Assembly (NCBI GenBank): GCA_900660155.1 | Contig: CABFPE010000348.1 | Coordinates: 47,264 to 111,263 of the forward strand | DNA length: 64,000 nt | From: Hofstenia miamia | Lineage: Eukaryota; Xenacoelomorpha; Acoela; Hofsteniidae | Direction: 5' to 3' | Shown here: piece after piece, positions 48,255 through 58,300 of the stretch | Layout of the letters: the number at the start of each line of letters is the position of its first letter | Numbering within the stretch: the stretch's first letter is position 1 | Translations under genes and position numbers: made by a program | Notes under the pieces: generated by a model | Seen by the model: only the letters and a program-made list of their open reading frames with translations | The model's database searches: none | Told to the model about the DNA's origin: nothing

Positions 48255-51200
48255 ATGGCTATGTCTCGAAATCTGCCTACCTTACCTGATGATATATTGA
48301 TAGAAATATTTAGCTATTTTTCTACAACTATCCTATGCAGATCAATATCGAAGGTGTGCAGGCGCTGGTAAGTAGTAAAGAAAAGCAGGGTTGTGTATAT
48401 GCAGCTTTCTAATAATAATCATTTTTCAATGACTTTTTACACTTTTCTATTGATTTTGATAAGAAAAAAGGTGTTTTTTAGAAATTCTGGATTTTACAGC
48501 CATGGGTCAAAAAAACTGCGGCCATACTGTTTCACGTCAGATCAACAGGTACAGGTCTCATTAAAAATTTTAGCATTACATTAAAGAAAAAAGAAAATAC
48601 TTTTCCAAAATTATTTTCCTTAAAATGTTAAAGTAGTTCGATTGGATGTTGTATTTACAGATATGTCTTGTTCATACATAATCAACGCATAGAATTTAAA
48701 TGGATCTGCAGGAGCACCTTGTAAAGTATATCGAAATCTAATTTCATTGATAGCATTTCGAGATGTATCTTTTTGCTTAGATAAATCAAATACAATTATT
48801 CCATATTTCTCCTTAAAATCAGAAGGCTTGATAAATGTACCTGTTGAAAAGTCATTGACACCGTCATTATATCTAACAAATTCTGTATATAATCTTGGAA
48901 ATTCACTAGTTGGATGAATCTCTACCTGTGGATAAAAATTATCGTTTCCTAATTCTAACTGACATGAAGAAATNNNNNNNNNNNNNNNNNNNNNNNNNNN
49001 NNNNNNNNNNNNNNNNNNNNNNNNNNNNNNNNNNNNNNNNNNNNNNNNNNNNNNNNNNNNNNNNNNNNNNNNNNNNNNNNNNNNNNNNNNNNNNNNNNNN
49101 NNNNNNNNNNNNNNNNNNNNNNNNNNNNNNNNNNNNNNNNNNNNNNNNNNNNNNNNNNNNNNNNNNNNNNNNNNNNNNNNNNNNNNNNNNNNNNNNNNNN
49201 NNNNNNNNNNNNNNNNNNNNNNNNNNNNNNNNNNNNNNNNNNNNNNNNNNNNNNNNNNNNNNNNNNNNNNNNNNNNNNNNNNNNNNNNNNNNNNNNNNNN
49301 NNNNNNNNNNNNNNNNNNNNNNNNNNNNNNNNNNNNNNNNNNNNNNNNNNNNNNNNNNNNNNNNNNNNNNNNNNNNNNNNNNNNNNNNNNNNNNNNNNNN
49401 NNNNNNNNNNNNNNNNNNNNNNNNNNNNNNNNNNNNNNNNNNNNNNNNNNNNNNNNNNNNNNNNNNNNNNNNNNNNNNNNNNNNNNNNNNNNNNNNNNNN
49501 NNNNNNNNNNNNNNNNNNNNNNNNNNNNNNNNNNNNNNNNNNNNNNNNNNNNNNNNNNNNNNNNNNNNNNNNNNNNNNNNNNNNNNNNNNNNNNNNNNNN
49601 NNNNNNNNNNNNNNNNNNNNNNNNNNNNNNNNNNNNNNNNNNNNNNNNNNNNNNNNNNNNNNNNNNNNNNNNNNNNNNNNNNNNNNNNNNNNNNNNNNNN
49701 NNNNNNNNNNNNNNNNNNNNNNNNNNNNNNNNNNNNNNNNNNNNNNNNNNNNNNNNNNNNNNNNNNNNNNNNNNNNNNNNNNNNNNNNNNNNNNNNNNNN
49801 NNNNNNNNNNNNNNNNNNNNNNNNNNNNNNNNNNNNNNNNNNNNNNNNNNNNNNNNNNNNNNNNNNNNNNNNNNNNNNNNNNNNNNNNNNNNNNNNNNNN
49901 NNNNNNNNNNNNNNNNNNNNNNNNNNNNNNNNNNNNNNNNNNNNNNNNNNNNNNNNNNNNNNNNNNNNNNNNNAATCCTAATTAATTAGGTAAGAATGCA
50001 AGATTGTTTAAAATTTAAAAAATTAGTAAAAACTACTTACAGTGATATGTGAGAATGGATGGATAAATGAACTTTTTCCACCAGATGTACAAAGCAATTG
50101 GAGTATCCAATTTTAAACACATGTTGCGCTTTTCAAGTATACTTGTTTTCTTAGAAAATAATGTTAGCAAGTAAGTATCAGTTGAATAATTCACACAAGT
50201 TACACAATTTTAATAAATTTCAAAACACATGTTACACTTTCAAAAACGATCCACGTACGTAAAATGTCTGCCGATCAGCCTTAAAAGATAGATTTTATAA
50301 AAAAATGCAAAAAATTGCTCGAAAACATATTGGTACATAGTTAAAATGAGGGTATAATTGAATAATTATTTATACGGGTATTGGCCGTAGTTTAGGGTTT
50401 GACCCATGGCTGCTAAATCCAGAATTTCTAAAAAACGCCTTTTTTCTTATCAAAATCAATAGAAAAGTGTAAAAAGTTATTGAAAACTGATTATTGTTAG
50501 AAAGCTGCATATACACAACCCTGCTTTTCTTTACTACTCTGGTACAAACTCAGCCATGAAAAAGAACTTTGGAAAAATATTAGCATACTAAACATGTCAA
50601 GGTGTAAGCTATCAAAAAGATCATTTTTAAGTTTATTCCTGTATAGAGACATATCTACTGCTATTTCTTTTTCCATAGAAGGACGCAACTTCTTTACCAA
50701 TTATATGCTAATGAAACTGGTCAAGATTAATCCATATCTTCAAAGTCTTTCCTTATCAAACTGTTATAATCTAAGTGATAAAGGCCTAATTTGCTTATCA
50801 AAGCTTACCAAATTGCAAAACCTTAGTATTTCAGAATGTTATGGCATTTCGGATAAATCCATTATTCACATCACACAGGCATTGCCTGGAATACAGCATC
50901 TTTGTTTATATGATTGCGTGTCTTTAACTGAAGAGTCACTCTATTCCATCAGACATTTATCGAATTTATCCCACTTAGATATTTCAGTTTTTGATCTTGA
51001 TTATGATATTATAGTGCAAATGTCTGCCCATATTCAGAATGTATCTTATTTGCGAACAACTATTGTTTGTGATGATCTTTGGGATGAGGCAATATCGTCA
51101 TTGTTCTTCAGAAATTTATCTACAATTGATTTATCTTACCTTGGAGAAACGGGAGATTCCCATTTTGCCACTTTGGTAAAGAACAACAAAAGTTTGAAGT

Positions 51201-51886
51201 GTATTAGACTATATGAGTGCGATATTTCAGGAAGTTTTATTTATCAACAACAAAGCATTAAGAAATTAATAATGCCCCAATGCAATTATCTTAGTAAAAA
51301 ATTTTATGAATATTTCAGAAAAGATTTTGATCTTGAAGAGCTGGAGATTACCATAAATGAAAATTGTGATTTCAACACCAATTTCTCATCAGTAAGCAGA
51401 CTAAAAGTACTGTTTGATTCTCAAGATTTGCCTGGATATCAGTTTTATAAGCTCAAAAATCTCATTGAATTAAATATAATGGTAAATGGCAGAGAAGATA
51501 TTGAACAGATACACTTAGAACTCATATTAGCTACCTGTGAAAATTTAGTCAAGCTGAAAATTTCAGATCTAAGATTTTCATGTTCAAAAAGCTTAGAGCT
51601 CTCAAAAAATTTGAGTATTCGTGAATTTCGGGGAATCGCTCTTACAAATGTTGATGAATTACTGTTTTTGAAGTTAGCTACAGCCCTACCAAATTTAGTT
51701 ACTGCTGAATTCTCACTCAATAAGAATATCAACACGCAAATGCTTCAAATTTTTTGCGCCCACTGCAAATTAGTTAAGTTTTTAGAAACATATGACACAA
51801 ATGCACAATTAGAAACTCTACGAAATATTCTTAAACAAGAGCACCCTGGTATCTATGTTAATGTTGATGACTGCGGTTATAAATAA
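48255..51886 (+). CDS. F-box/leucine-rich-repeat protein (FBXL type), interrupted by an insertion
   Basis: Substrate-receptor subunit of an SCF (SKP1-cullin-F-box) ubiquitin ligase, by family knowledge. Coding lies in 48255-48368 (38 codons ending in Trp) and 50543-51886 (447 codons plus stop); together they give 485 residues. The F-box spans about residues 8-52: LPTLPDDILIEIFSYF, CRRW, then YKLSHEKELWKNI. Cysteine-type LRRs follow, clearest at about 104-190 (LQSLSLSNCYNLSDKG, LQNLSISECYGISDKS, IQHLCLYDCVSLTEES), with weaker repeats to the C-terminus. A 2.17-kb insertion (48371-50538) flanked by CTGGTA lies between codons 38 and 39. Read straight through, it stops at once. Alternatively, donor GTAAGT at 48368 and an AG ending at 50553 would splice in frame, replacing WYKLS by Cys. 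The start ATG at 48255 is followed by a second at codon 3. AATAAA overlaps the stop codon region. Otherwise intronless; no decay seen outside the insertion. Confidence 0.85.
48365..48370. repeat. Left 6-bp target-site duplication CTGGTA
   Basis: CTGGTA here and at 50539-50544 bracket the insertion. Six bases is the length that Polinton integrases produce. The duplicated bases encode the Trp-Tyr junction of the F-box protein. Confidence 0.85.
48371..48545 (+). repeat. Left terminal inverted repeat
   Basis: Pairs with 50375-50538. Similarity is strong to GGCAGCCATGGGTC-like text near 48530 (here ACAGCCATGGGTCAAA) and weaker through ACTGCGGCCATAC. Confidence 0.85.
48620..48973 (-). CDS. Capsid-like protein C-terminus, runs into the gap
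   Basis: Minus-strand open frame of 117 codons ending with TAA at 48620-48622 and open to the edge of the N run. Toward its end it reads KYGIIVFDLSKQKD, then NEIRFRYTLQGAP, then FKFYALIMYEQDISV. The order FDLS, a beta-strand-like R-F segment, then a hydrophobic YAL strand matches what I remember of the C-terminal jelly-roll of double-jelly-roll major capsid proteins in invertebrate Polintons/adintoviruses. This is recollection of a pattern, not an alignment. Its place just inside a long TIR fits. The rest of the protein would lie across the gap. Confidence 0.5.
   Translation of the reverse strand: MSSCQLELGNDNFYPQVEIHPTSEFPRLYTEFVRYNDGVNDFSTGTFIKPSDFKEKYGIIVFDLSKQKDTSRNAINEIRFRYTLQGAPADPFKFYALIMYEQDISVNTTSNRTTLTF
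48974..49973. other. 1000-N assembly gap
   Basis: Exactly 1000 Ns, a round-number placeholder whose real length is unknown. Any frame reported across it is an artefact. Confidence 0.95.
49974..50374. other. Interior of the insertion, right of the gap
   Basis: About 400 bp of AT-rich sequence with no recognisable coding region before the right terminal inverted repeat. Confidence 0.55.
50375..50538 (-). repeat. Right terminal inverted repeat
   Basis: Inverted partner of 48371-48545. Its terminal CCCTGCTTTTCTTTACTACT is pyrimidine-rich on the plus strand and could act as the polypyrimidine tract for an acceptor AG in the host exon at 50552-50553. Confidence 0.85.
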
Positions 51887-53313
51887 ATTCATTGAATGCG
51901 TTTATTGATTTATAGGGAACTAGGAAACTCTGTCTGAAACGTCCCAATAGGGTCGCATTCTATTATTCACAGATTCCACTAAATCCCTAAGTAAATTCAA
52001 GTATTATGAAACAGGCTCCATTGCTTTGTTGTCCGTACTTTGCAATGTTAAAAATCGGTCTAGGTTTGCTAAACTAAGAAAACCTATATGCTTAAGAACT
52101 TATACTTGCCATCTCCCACCCCAAACAACTCATTGCATATGTAGTAGTAATAAACAATAATTTCCCTATTATATAAGAAAATTTAAGCAGGAATTTCACT
52201 GTGCAGATGATCTACATATAGATTTTATAATAAGAAATGCAAAAAAAGCATTTTATTGAAATACTTAATATAACCAATATCAGATATTTCCTACATTTAC
52301 GATTTTTTATGAATCCATTACATTTTCTTTGAGATAATATCCTATATATAATATGATAAATTAATTGTTTTCCAAACAAAATTACTTAGAAACTGCCAAA
52401 ATTATTTGTGAGAGAATGATGTAGCAGAGATTGAATGTGTGGGCCTTCAAGAGAGTTGAGGTTCAAAATTTGGTCATGCATCTAACTCTTGGATCAAAAC
52501 TTTCAAAGTTAACTATATTCACAGCAAATTAAAGTTAGAATTTTATTAAAAGCATCTAAAATTTAAAGGATGAATTTAAGAATGTTTATATATAAAAATC
52601 TATATACAGCTTTAAGATAATTGAATTTGAAGAAAATTTGTTACCCCAAACTTTGTTTGACCTATTGTATTGATTTAGAAATTATATTGAATAATTTGGT
52701 TACTTCTTGATATGTTAAACAAATTCTAAAATTTTTGTAAAAAATGAATACTCGACTAATTTAATCAGAAAAGCAATAGAAAAAATATAGAATATAGTGA
52801 AAAAGATCAACAAAAGGGAGAATATGTTTATTAGAAATTGCCATATATTTCTGAAACATCATGCAAATATATTTCACATCGCATCAAAAAAGAAAATAAA
52901 AGCTTAATGCATAAAATAAGAATAGGTTTTACAAGCAAAAAACTAAGATTTAATCAAGAACAAAGACGATGCTCAAATATTTCTTAAGTCATCTGTAGTC
53001 TATATGATGAATGTAATATTTCATACATTTTACAAACTTCAAGATATTTTGGAGTGTGCATTAATAAATGCTTAAAAGGCCCCATGCAAACAGAGATATA
53101 GCAAAATCAACATAGTGGAAAAGAAAGTAATTTTAAAATAATAGTTCAACATTAAAATTTAAATATGACAGAATCAATAGTATTAAGGAACATCAAATTG
53201 GAAATCAAACTTTAATGAACAATTAATTAATAATGAACTTTATGTATTTTATTTAGATAAATTTTGTAGAATAGTATATTACTGCATTAAAATTCATTCT
53301 GATGACGCAAATG
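51887..53313. other. Non-coding stretch; degraded MITE at about 52105-52215
   Basis: AT-rich. Around 52105-52215 the order ATCTCCCACCCC ... TTCCCTATTATATAAGAAAA ... CACTGTGCAGATGAT resembles the left arm of the palindromic element at 53314-53505, so this looks like an older copy. Nothing else is recognised. Confidence 0.45.
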
Positions 53314-53505
53314 TAATATCTCCCACATGTGCTTTACATCCCTAATTATGCATAGAAACCTATTCTGGGGAAGTTACAGTGGGCAGATGATATTAATGAA
53401 CACAAACCTGTGCTTAAACGGGTTCATTTGCATCTCCTGCTCACAGTCATCTCCCTATAACAATAGGTCTCTATATTAAATTAGGGGTGCAAATGGGAGA
53501 TATTA
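53314..53505. mobile_element. Palindromic MITE, 192 bp
   Basis: The left arm TAATATCTCCCACATGTG... CCCTAATTATGCATAGAAAC pairs with the reverse complement of the right arm (TAATATCTCCCATTTGCA... CCCTAATTTAATATAGAGAC). The arms are about 85 bp each around a short centre, and the inner parts also pair (ACAGTGGGCAG with CTGTGAGCAG in reverse complement). It is non-coding. A degraded relative lies about 1.1 kb to the left. Confidence 0.7.
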
Positions 53506-53827
53506 TGTAGAATCAACACTTAATAGATATTGAAAAGTAAAGATTCCAGAATATCTCAGATCTACAATTTTTATGTATGAACATCAATAAATAATTTGTT
53601 AAACACCTAAATACTCATAATGCATTTAGACCTACAGCAAGATATGACAGGGTTGAAAGTTGAAGCAGAGCCATGCAATAAAGAATGAAGTTGTATCCAA
53701 CAGCAATTGCCAATGCTATGCAAATGTCCCATGAACAAACACTCTCAGTGTCAGTGATTAATGTAGTATTGTGTGGGGCTCCCATGTGTTGCTTACCATT
53801 GACAAATTTGTATAATGATTGTTCTTA
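53506..53827. other. Non-coding stretch
   Basis: Nothing recognised before the LTR. Confidence 0.5.
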
Positions 53828-54414
53828 TGTAACATCCTCTACGAGGCATCACTGCTATTTATCCCTTGCTACTGTATAACACTAGTCGTAGTTTTGCGGG
53901 GAGGGATTTACCTAATTAGATACTGCTTGGCTTTTGTTTCTATTAACTTAATGTAACTAGATTTAACTGTTCACTATTTAGGTGATGAAGCCATGTGGGA
54001 GTTTCTCCAGTGATCGATAGTGGGCATCTGCCTGAAGCCAACTCCACATCCAGTTTCACCAACTCCTCCGATGCTTCATTTGATTGAGTTCCACGCCTAA
54101 GCTCATTGATACAATTTATGTGTACCTTATCCTAGCTCAGTGCATACTCAAGACATGACACAATTCAACTTAAACTCTAAATATATTAGTTTTGAGCAGA
54201 TTCCTAACTTACATTTATAAATTAATACATGTATGGTCACTTTATCAGTCATTTATTGGTCATCAATTTGGATCTAAAATAGTATTAATATATTTCCTAA
54301 GTTTCAGTCATCCAACCATTTGTTTGCAGTTGATTATTTTGATACATGTAGTAAGTGATCGCTAGTTGACTAATCAAGAGAAAACCCCTATACCTAACCT
54401 ATGTGCACTTTCAT
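53828..54414 (-). repeat. LTR of gypsy family 1 (probable 3' LTR)
   Basis: Homologous to 54870-55550 and to 35823-36303, and on the minus strand it ends in GGATGTTACA. A single N at 54415 cuts it from a gag start. The simplest reading is a 5' LTR (54870-55550), gag start, collapsed interior (the N) and 3' LTR. It lacks about 100 bp that the other LTR has in its middle. Confidence 0.7.
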
Positions 54415-54415
54415 N

Positions 54416-54869
54416 GTTCTATTTCGTGTTTTAGGAGTGCTTCGTTTTCCTGGCTCTTCCTCAGCATATCAATTATGTCTGTGGGTTTGTCTCTGGGGTT
54501 TTGTCTCTGGGGTGAATTGAGGGATTGCAATTCCATGTCATTGGCTGAGTTCTCACCAATGTATGGTGATGATATTGTTCTAGGGGTTACTGCCTTGATT
54601 GCAGTTTTCTTTGCACTGCCTTTCTTACCTTTTGTCATTTTTTTTCTTTGGTTTGTAGTGGTCTTCCATTTTTTTGATCGCAATTCTGGGATCCTGTTAA
54701 AGTGCTTTGGTTTGGTTTTAGGTAATTCTCTCTATTAACTGGTTGATTTTCCATGTAACCATCTGTTGCTTACTTTCACTTTCACTTGTAGCTCTTGTCA
54801 TTGTATGTGGGTAGTTCCACTGAATGTTTCTTTTTAAGAGTTGCTGTTCTTGGCTGTCATGGTCGCCTC
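54416..54869 (-). mobile_element. Gag start of a gypsy family 1 element
   Basis: Minus-strand frame with KMTKGKKGSAKKT and ANDMELQSLNSPQRQ, closely matching the gag start of copy B (about 35.4-35.6 kb), and continuing into a coiled-coil-like segment where the N at 54415 ends it. It lies directly downstream of the LTR 54870-55550. This is a fragment of an LTR element whose interior is not assembled; it is broken as seen. Confidence 0.75.
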
Positions 54870-55550
54870 GTAACATCCTCTACCAGGCATCACTGCTATT
54901 TATCTCTTGCTACTGTATAACACTAGTCATAGTTTTGCAGGTAGGGATTTACCTAATTAGATACTGCTTAGCTTTTGTTTCTATTAACTTAATGTAACTA
55001 GATTTAACTGTTAACTATTTAGGTGATGAAGCCATGCAGCAGTTTCTCCAGTGATTGATAGAAGGCATTTGCCCAAAGCTAATCTCCACATCCAGTTTCA
55101 CCAACTCCTTTGATGTTTCATTTGATTGAGTTCCACACCTCAGCTCATTGATACAATTTATGTGTACCTTATCCTAGCTCAGTGCATACTCAAGACATGA
55201 CACAATTTGACTTAAACTCTATTTTGTAAATTGTTCTATTTGTTACTAGCTGCTTGCTTTATACTACATGTAGCCATTACTGAAATATATTGGCATCTCT
55301 AAATATATTAGTTTCAAGCAGCTTCCTAACTTACATTTATAAATTAATACATGTATGGTCACTTTATCAGTCATTTATTGGTCATCAATTTGGATCTAAA
55401 ATAGTATTAATATATTTCCTAAGTTTCAGTCATCCAACCATTTGTTCACAGTTGATTATTTCGATACATGTAGTAAGTGATCGCTAGTTGACTAATTGAG
55501 AGAAAACCCCTATACCTAACCTATGTGCACTTTCATAGTCTGGCACAGGG
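54870..55550 (-). repeat. LTR of gypsy family 1 (about 680 bp)
   Basis: The most complete LTR of this family in the window. It runs from about TGCCAGACTATGAAAGTGCA (minus strand, 55550) to GGATGTTACG (54870), next to a gag start preceded by GGCGACCATGACA at the primer-binding position. Its outer end is set by the limit of similarity with 53828-54414. Confidence 0.65.
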
Positions 55551-55998
55551 ACCCTTGAATCGTTCTCTATGATGGATCCAGACCACTACTAAACACCACT
55601 CAATTAGCTCAACATCATATTAAATAATCAAACCATTATAGTAGAACAAAATAAGAATTCTGAAAAAAATTCTTTATCAATTGCTTACAGTATTTAATTT
55701 GTATTTACATCTAAATTAATCTAATTGATCTAAATACAATATTTCTAATAATTGTTTCTTCGATCTTAGTCTCTCTCTGCTCGATGTTTGCAGCTTATTT
55801 TTGATTTGTTTGGATGATGCTACACGCCCTCCTCAGCTTGCGTTATTTTTAGCACAGCTTGTTCTCCATGTACCAGCATGTCCGCCTTCTGAATTATTGA
55901 TTCCACCTGTTGATCAGCCCATGTGGTTTTTTCAAATTCGACTTGTTTTGTCATCTTCAAGACCACCTCTCATTCAGTTGTCACTGTATTTGAGTATT
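55551..55998. other. Short non-coding stretch
   Basis: Begins with GTCTGGCACAGGGACCCTTG-like sequence and continues without a recognised gene. Confidence 0.45.
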
Positions 55999-57851
55999 TT
56001 AAAATTTTGCCTCTAGAATGTCCTCTGCTATCAGCATGATTTCTCTTATTTTGTTGATTTTCTGTGAGAATATTTCATAGTATTTCTGATATAGTTGTAT
56101 TCCTTTGATTCTTATCATTAGTGTCATTTGCACGTCAGCCCTGCTCATGTGGGCTAAGTCTTCTCTGATCTGGTTGTCTGGGTAGAAGAACATAAATACC
56201 TTTCTTAGACTGCGGGTGTTTGCTACATCTTTATAGAAGAAGCTAATTTTGTCTCTTACTTCTTGTTTGGTTATGTTGTTTGGATCATTCTTGTTAATTT
56301 GCATCATCATTACAATTTCAACTCTTTTTGTCACGTCATAGTAATGGTACTTTCTTTCCCAGATGTCTGTCCATACAATGTTGTTCACTCCAGAGAATAG
56401 CATTATTGCTTTTGGAGCCTGACTTTCTATTTCTTTCCTGAGATCTTGTAGTTGTATTTTGATAGGTTTCCCTTGTGTGTACAATTGATATGGCGTTATC
56501 ATGCCTTCAATGTATACTCTTTCCCTCTCTGTTATCATTCTTCAACATTATGTCTTTCAACTTCTTATAGTCGTCACGTTCTATTATTCCCTTTGCCTTT
56601 TTCTCCGTATTCACATACAACTTATATTCGTGCAGGAATGTTTTCGCGACTTTAACTTCTTTCAGTAGTCTCCAGTGTGGGAGGACCATTGTTATTGCAA
56701 TCGTTTCTGGCAGTGTGCAGATTAAGATCTTTGTTTCAATTTGTCTTTCAATGTGTGGGTATGAACCTTCCATTGCCAGTGCCATTGCTAGGCCTATTGT
56801 TGCGGGGTAATTCATTTTCACTTCCAGGATGGTATTCCAGAATGCTTGCGTGAGTCCCCTGCTACTTAGTTTTAATCGTATTTCTTCTTTGATGTCTATT
56901 CTTGCTGTTATACCTTCGACATCTACTGCCAACTGGTTGTATGGTTTTAATAATTCTTCCAGTTCCATTCTCATAAATGCTTCCATAAACATCAACTTCA
57001 TTGTTGCCACTGTTTGTTGTTCTCTAATGTTTTGGAAATTCCTTTCTTTGATATCTCTGGTTTCTCTGGTGACTTTTATTTCAACTAGGAACCATTCATC
57101 ATCAGTATCAATCCATTCTATTGTTCTTGCTGGGCTTATTTCTCCCCACTTTTCTATGTTTATCCTGTCAAATGTCTGCTGAGTTTTGGGAGACAACAGT
57201 AGTTGTGAGGATGTTAACAACTTCTCCTCTTCCATCATTTCTCCTTGTGTCTCATTTCATCATTTCCACACTTCGTATAATTTTTGTGAGTGTGCATCAT
57301 GGGCTGTTTGTATCTTTCCATCTTGCATTCTAGTATTTTCTGCACATTCTTTTGTACTACTGTTTTCCTGATTTCTTCTGTGCTCACTAGTTTCTGTTTA
57401 ATGATTTTTCTTGTAGTTATCCATGGTTGGTTTTCCATTTGTCTCATTCGTGTTTCGGATGTTGCTCCTCACATATATTTCTTCATTGGTTCATCAAATA
57501 TTGTGATTTCGCTTGGACATATCCCCATCTTGTTAGCTATATCTATTATTGACATTTTCCCCATTGGGCTCTCATTCATTATCATTTGGCTGAGTATTTT
57601 TTCCATTGTCTGTACTGGCTTTTCTGATCTGTTTGGTGACTCCAGCCTTTCAATGTGACCTTTTAATAACAAATTTTTTGTTTGTGCGCTGATTGGAGCC
57701 ATTGCTATTTCGAATTTTTTCACTTTTGCTAACTTGTGTCTGATGTGCCACGAGATTGGAAGTTTTAGTTCTGCCTTTTCAGTTGTGAATATTGCTAATA
57801 TCCATGCTGTTGTTCTGAAGCAGATTTCTGGTGCATTTTTCTCTTTGAATA
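55999..57851 (-). mobile_element. Unrecognised long coding remnant, ~620 codons (probable third ORF of an LTR element)
   Basis: A long minus-strand coding remnant, charged and helix-rich (for example NLLLKGHIERLES, AFWNTILEVKMNYPATIG, DKISFFYKDVANTRSLRKVF). I recognise no enzyme motif, signal peptide or membrane segment. It is broken in about three places. It stays open right up to the TTAA at 57852, where the piggyBac element begins, so that transposon probably landed inside it. It lies on the same strand as, and downstream of, the gypsy pol at 61-64 kb and upstream of an LTR, which is the place where env-like or other third ORFs sit in LTR elements. A short stretch, LYTQGKPIKIQL, resembles FCTEQGQVIEFTG in the fragment at 17.5 kb. 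Function unknown; membership in the gypsy element is inference. Confidence 0.5.
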
Positions 57852-58300
57852 TTAACCCTCTACTGCATGAATTATGAAAAATTAATGAAAAAATTATTTC
57901 TTATATTTTTTAGCTTTATATGAGTGTAAATATTATTACTAAAACTCGAAATTAAATTTTTTTTTAATTCAATTAATAATTAGAACAATTGGACATTTTC
58001 GTCCAATCATGCACACAAAACTGTATATTAAGACTAGTGCTAGGGCATTTGGTACTATGTCCCCTGAAGTGATCTACAGCTTTATCTTCAAAAATAAAAT
58101 AGGTAATCAAATCAATGCTCTAATTATCAATTAAGACTATTTAAAGGGAAATACTTTTTGTGTTAATTCAAATGCAGAAATATTTGCATAAAAAGTTTGA
58201 ATCTAAGTATAATCCATATGTACAAATAAAATCAACAAAAAACATTTATAATTCACTTCGAAAAGTTTGCACATAAAAATTTTACAAATTACAACTTATT

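Larger units (their letters stand above)
48371..50538. mobile_element. Polinton/Maverick-like element in the F-box gene (mostly missing)
   Basis: Its ends are inverted repeats of about 165 bp, roughly 95% identical over the outer 135 bp (48371-48540 against 50375-50538), both starting 5'-AGTAGTAAAGAAAAGCAGGG. A 5'-AG terminus, long TIRs and an exact 6-bp target duplication are the integration signature of Polintons. Inside the left TIR is a minus-strand frame resembling the end of an invertebrate Polinton/adintovirus-type capsid protein. The centre is a 1000-N placeholder, so the true length is unknown. Polintons are usually 15-20 kb, but a short deleted derivative is equally possible. Age looks young, judging by the intact target duplication, similar TIRs and undecayed host exon. 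Whether the whole element is intact cannot be seen. Confidence 0.75.

Noticed and set aside
48910-49989. 359-codon open frame
   Set aside because: It consists almost entirely of the 1000-N gap; only a few codons at the edges are real sequence.
48368-50542. Ordinary intron with exact exon junctions at the insertion edges
   Set aside because: The base pair before the resumed coding sequence is TG, not AG, so precise splicing at the insertion edge is not possible; only a downstream AG would serve.
56829-57658. Hydrophobic plus-strand frames that look membrane-like
   Set aside because: Antisense of the charged, helix-rich minus-strand remnant; the hydrophobic look is a complement effect.
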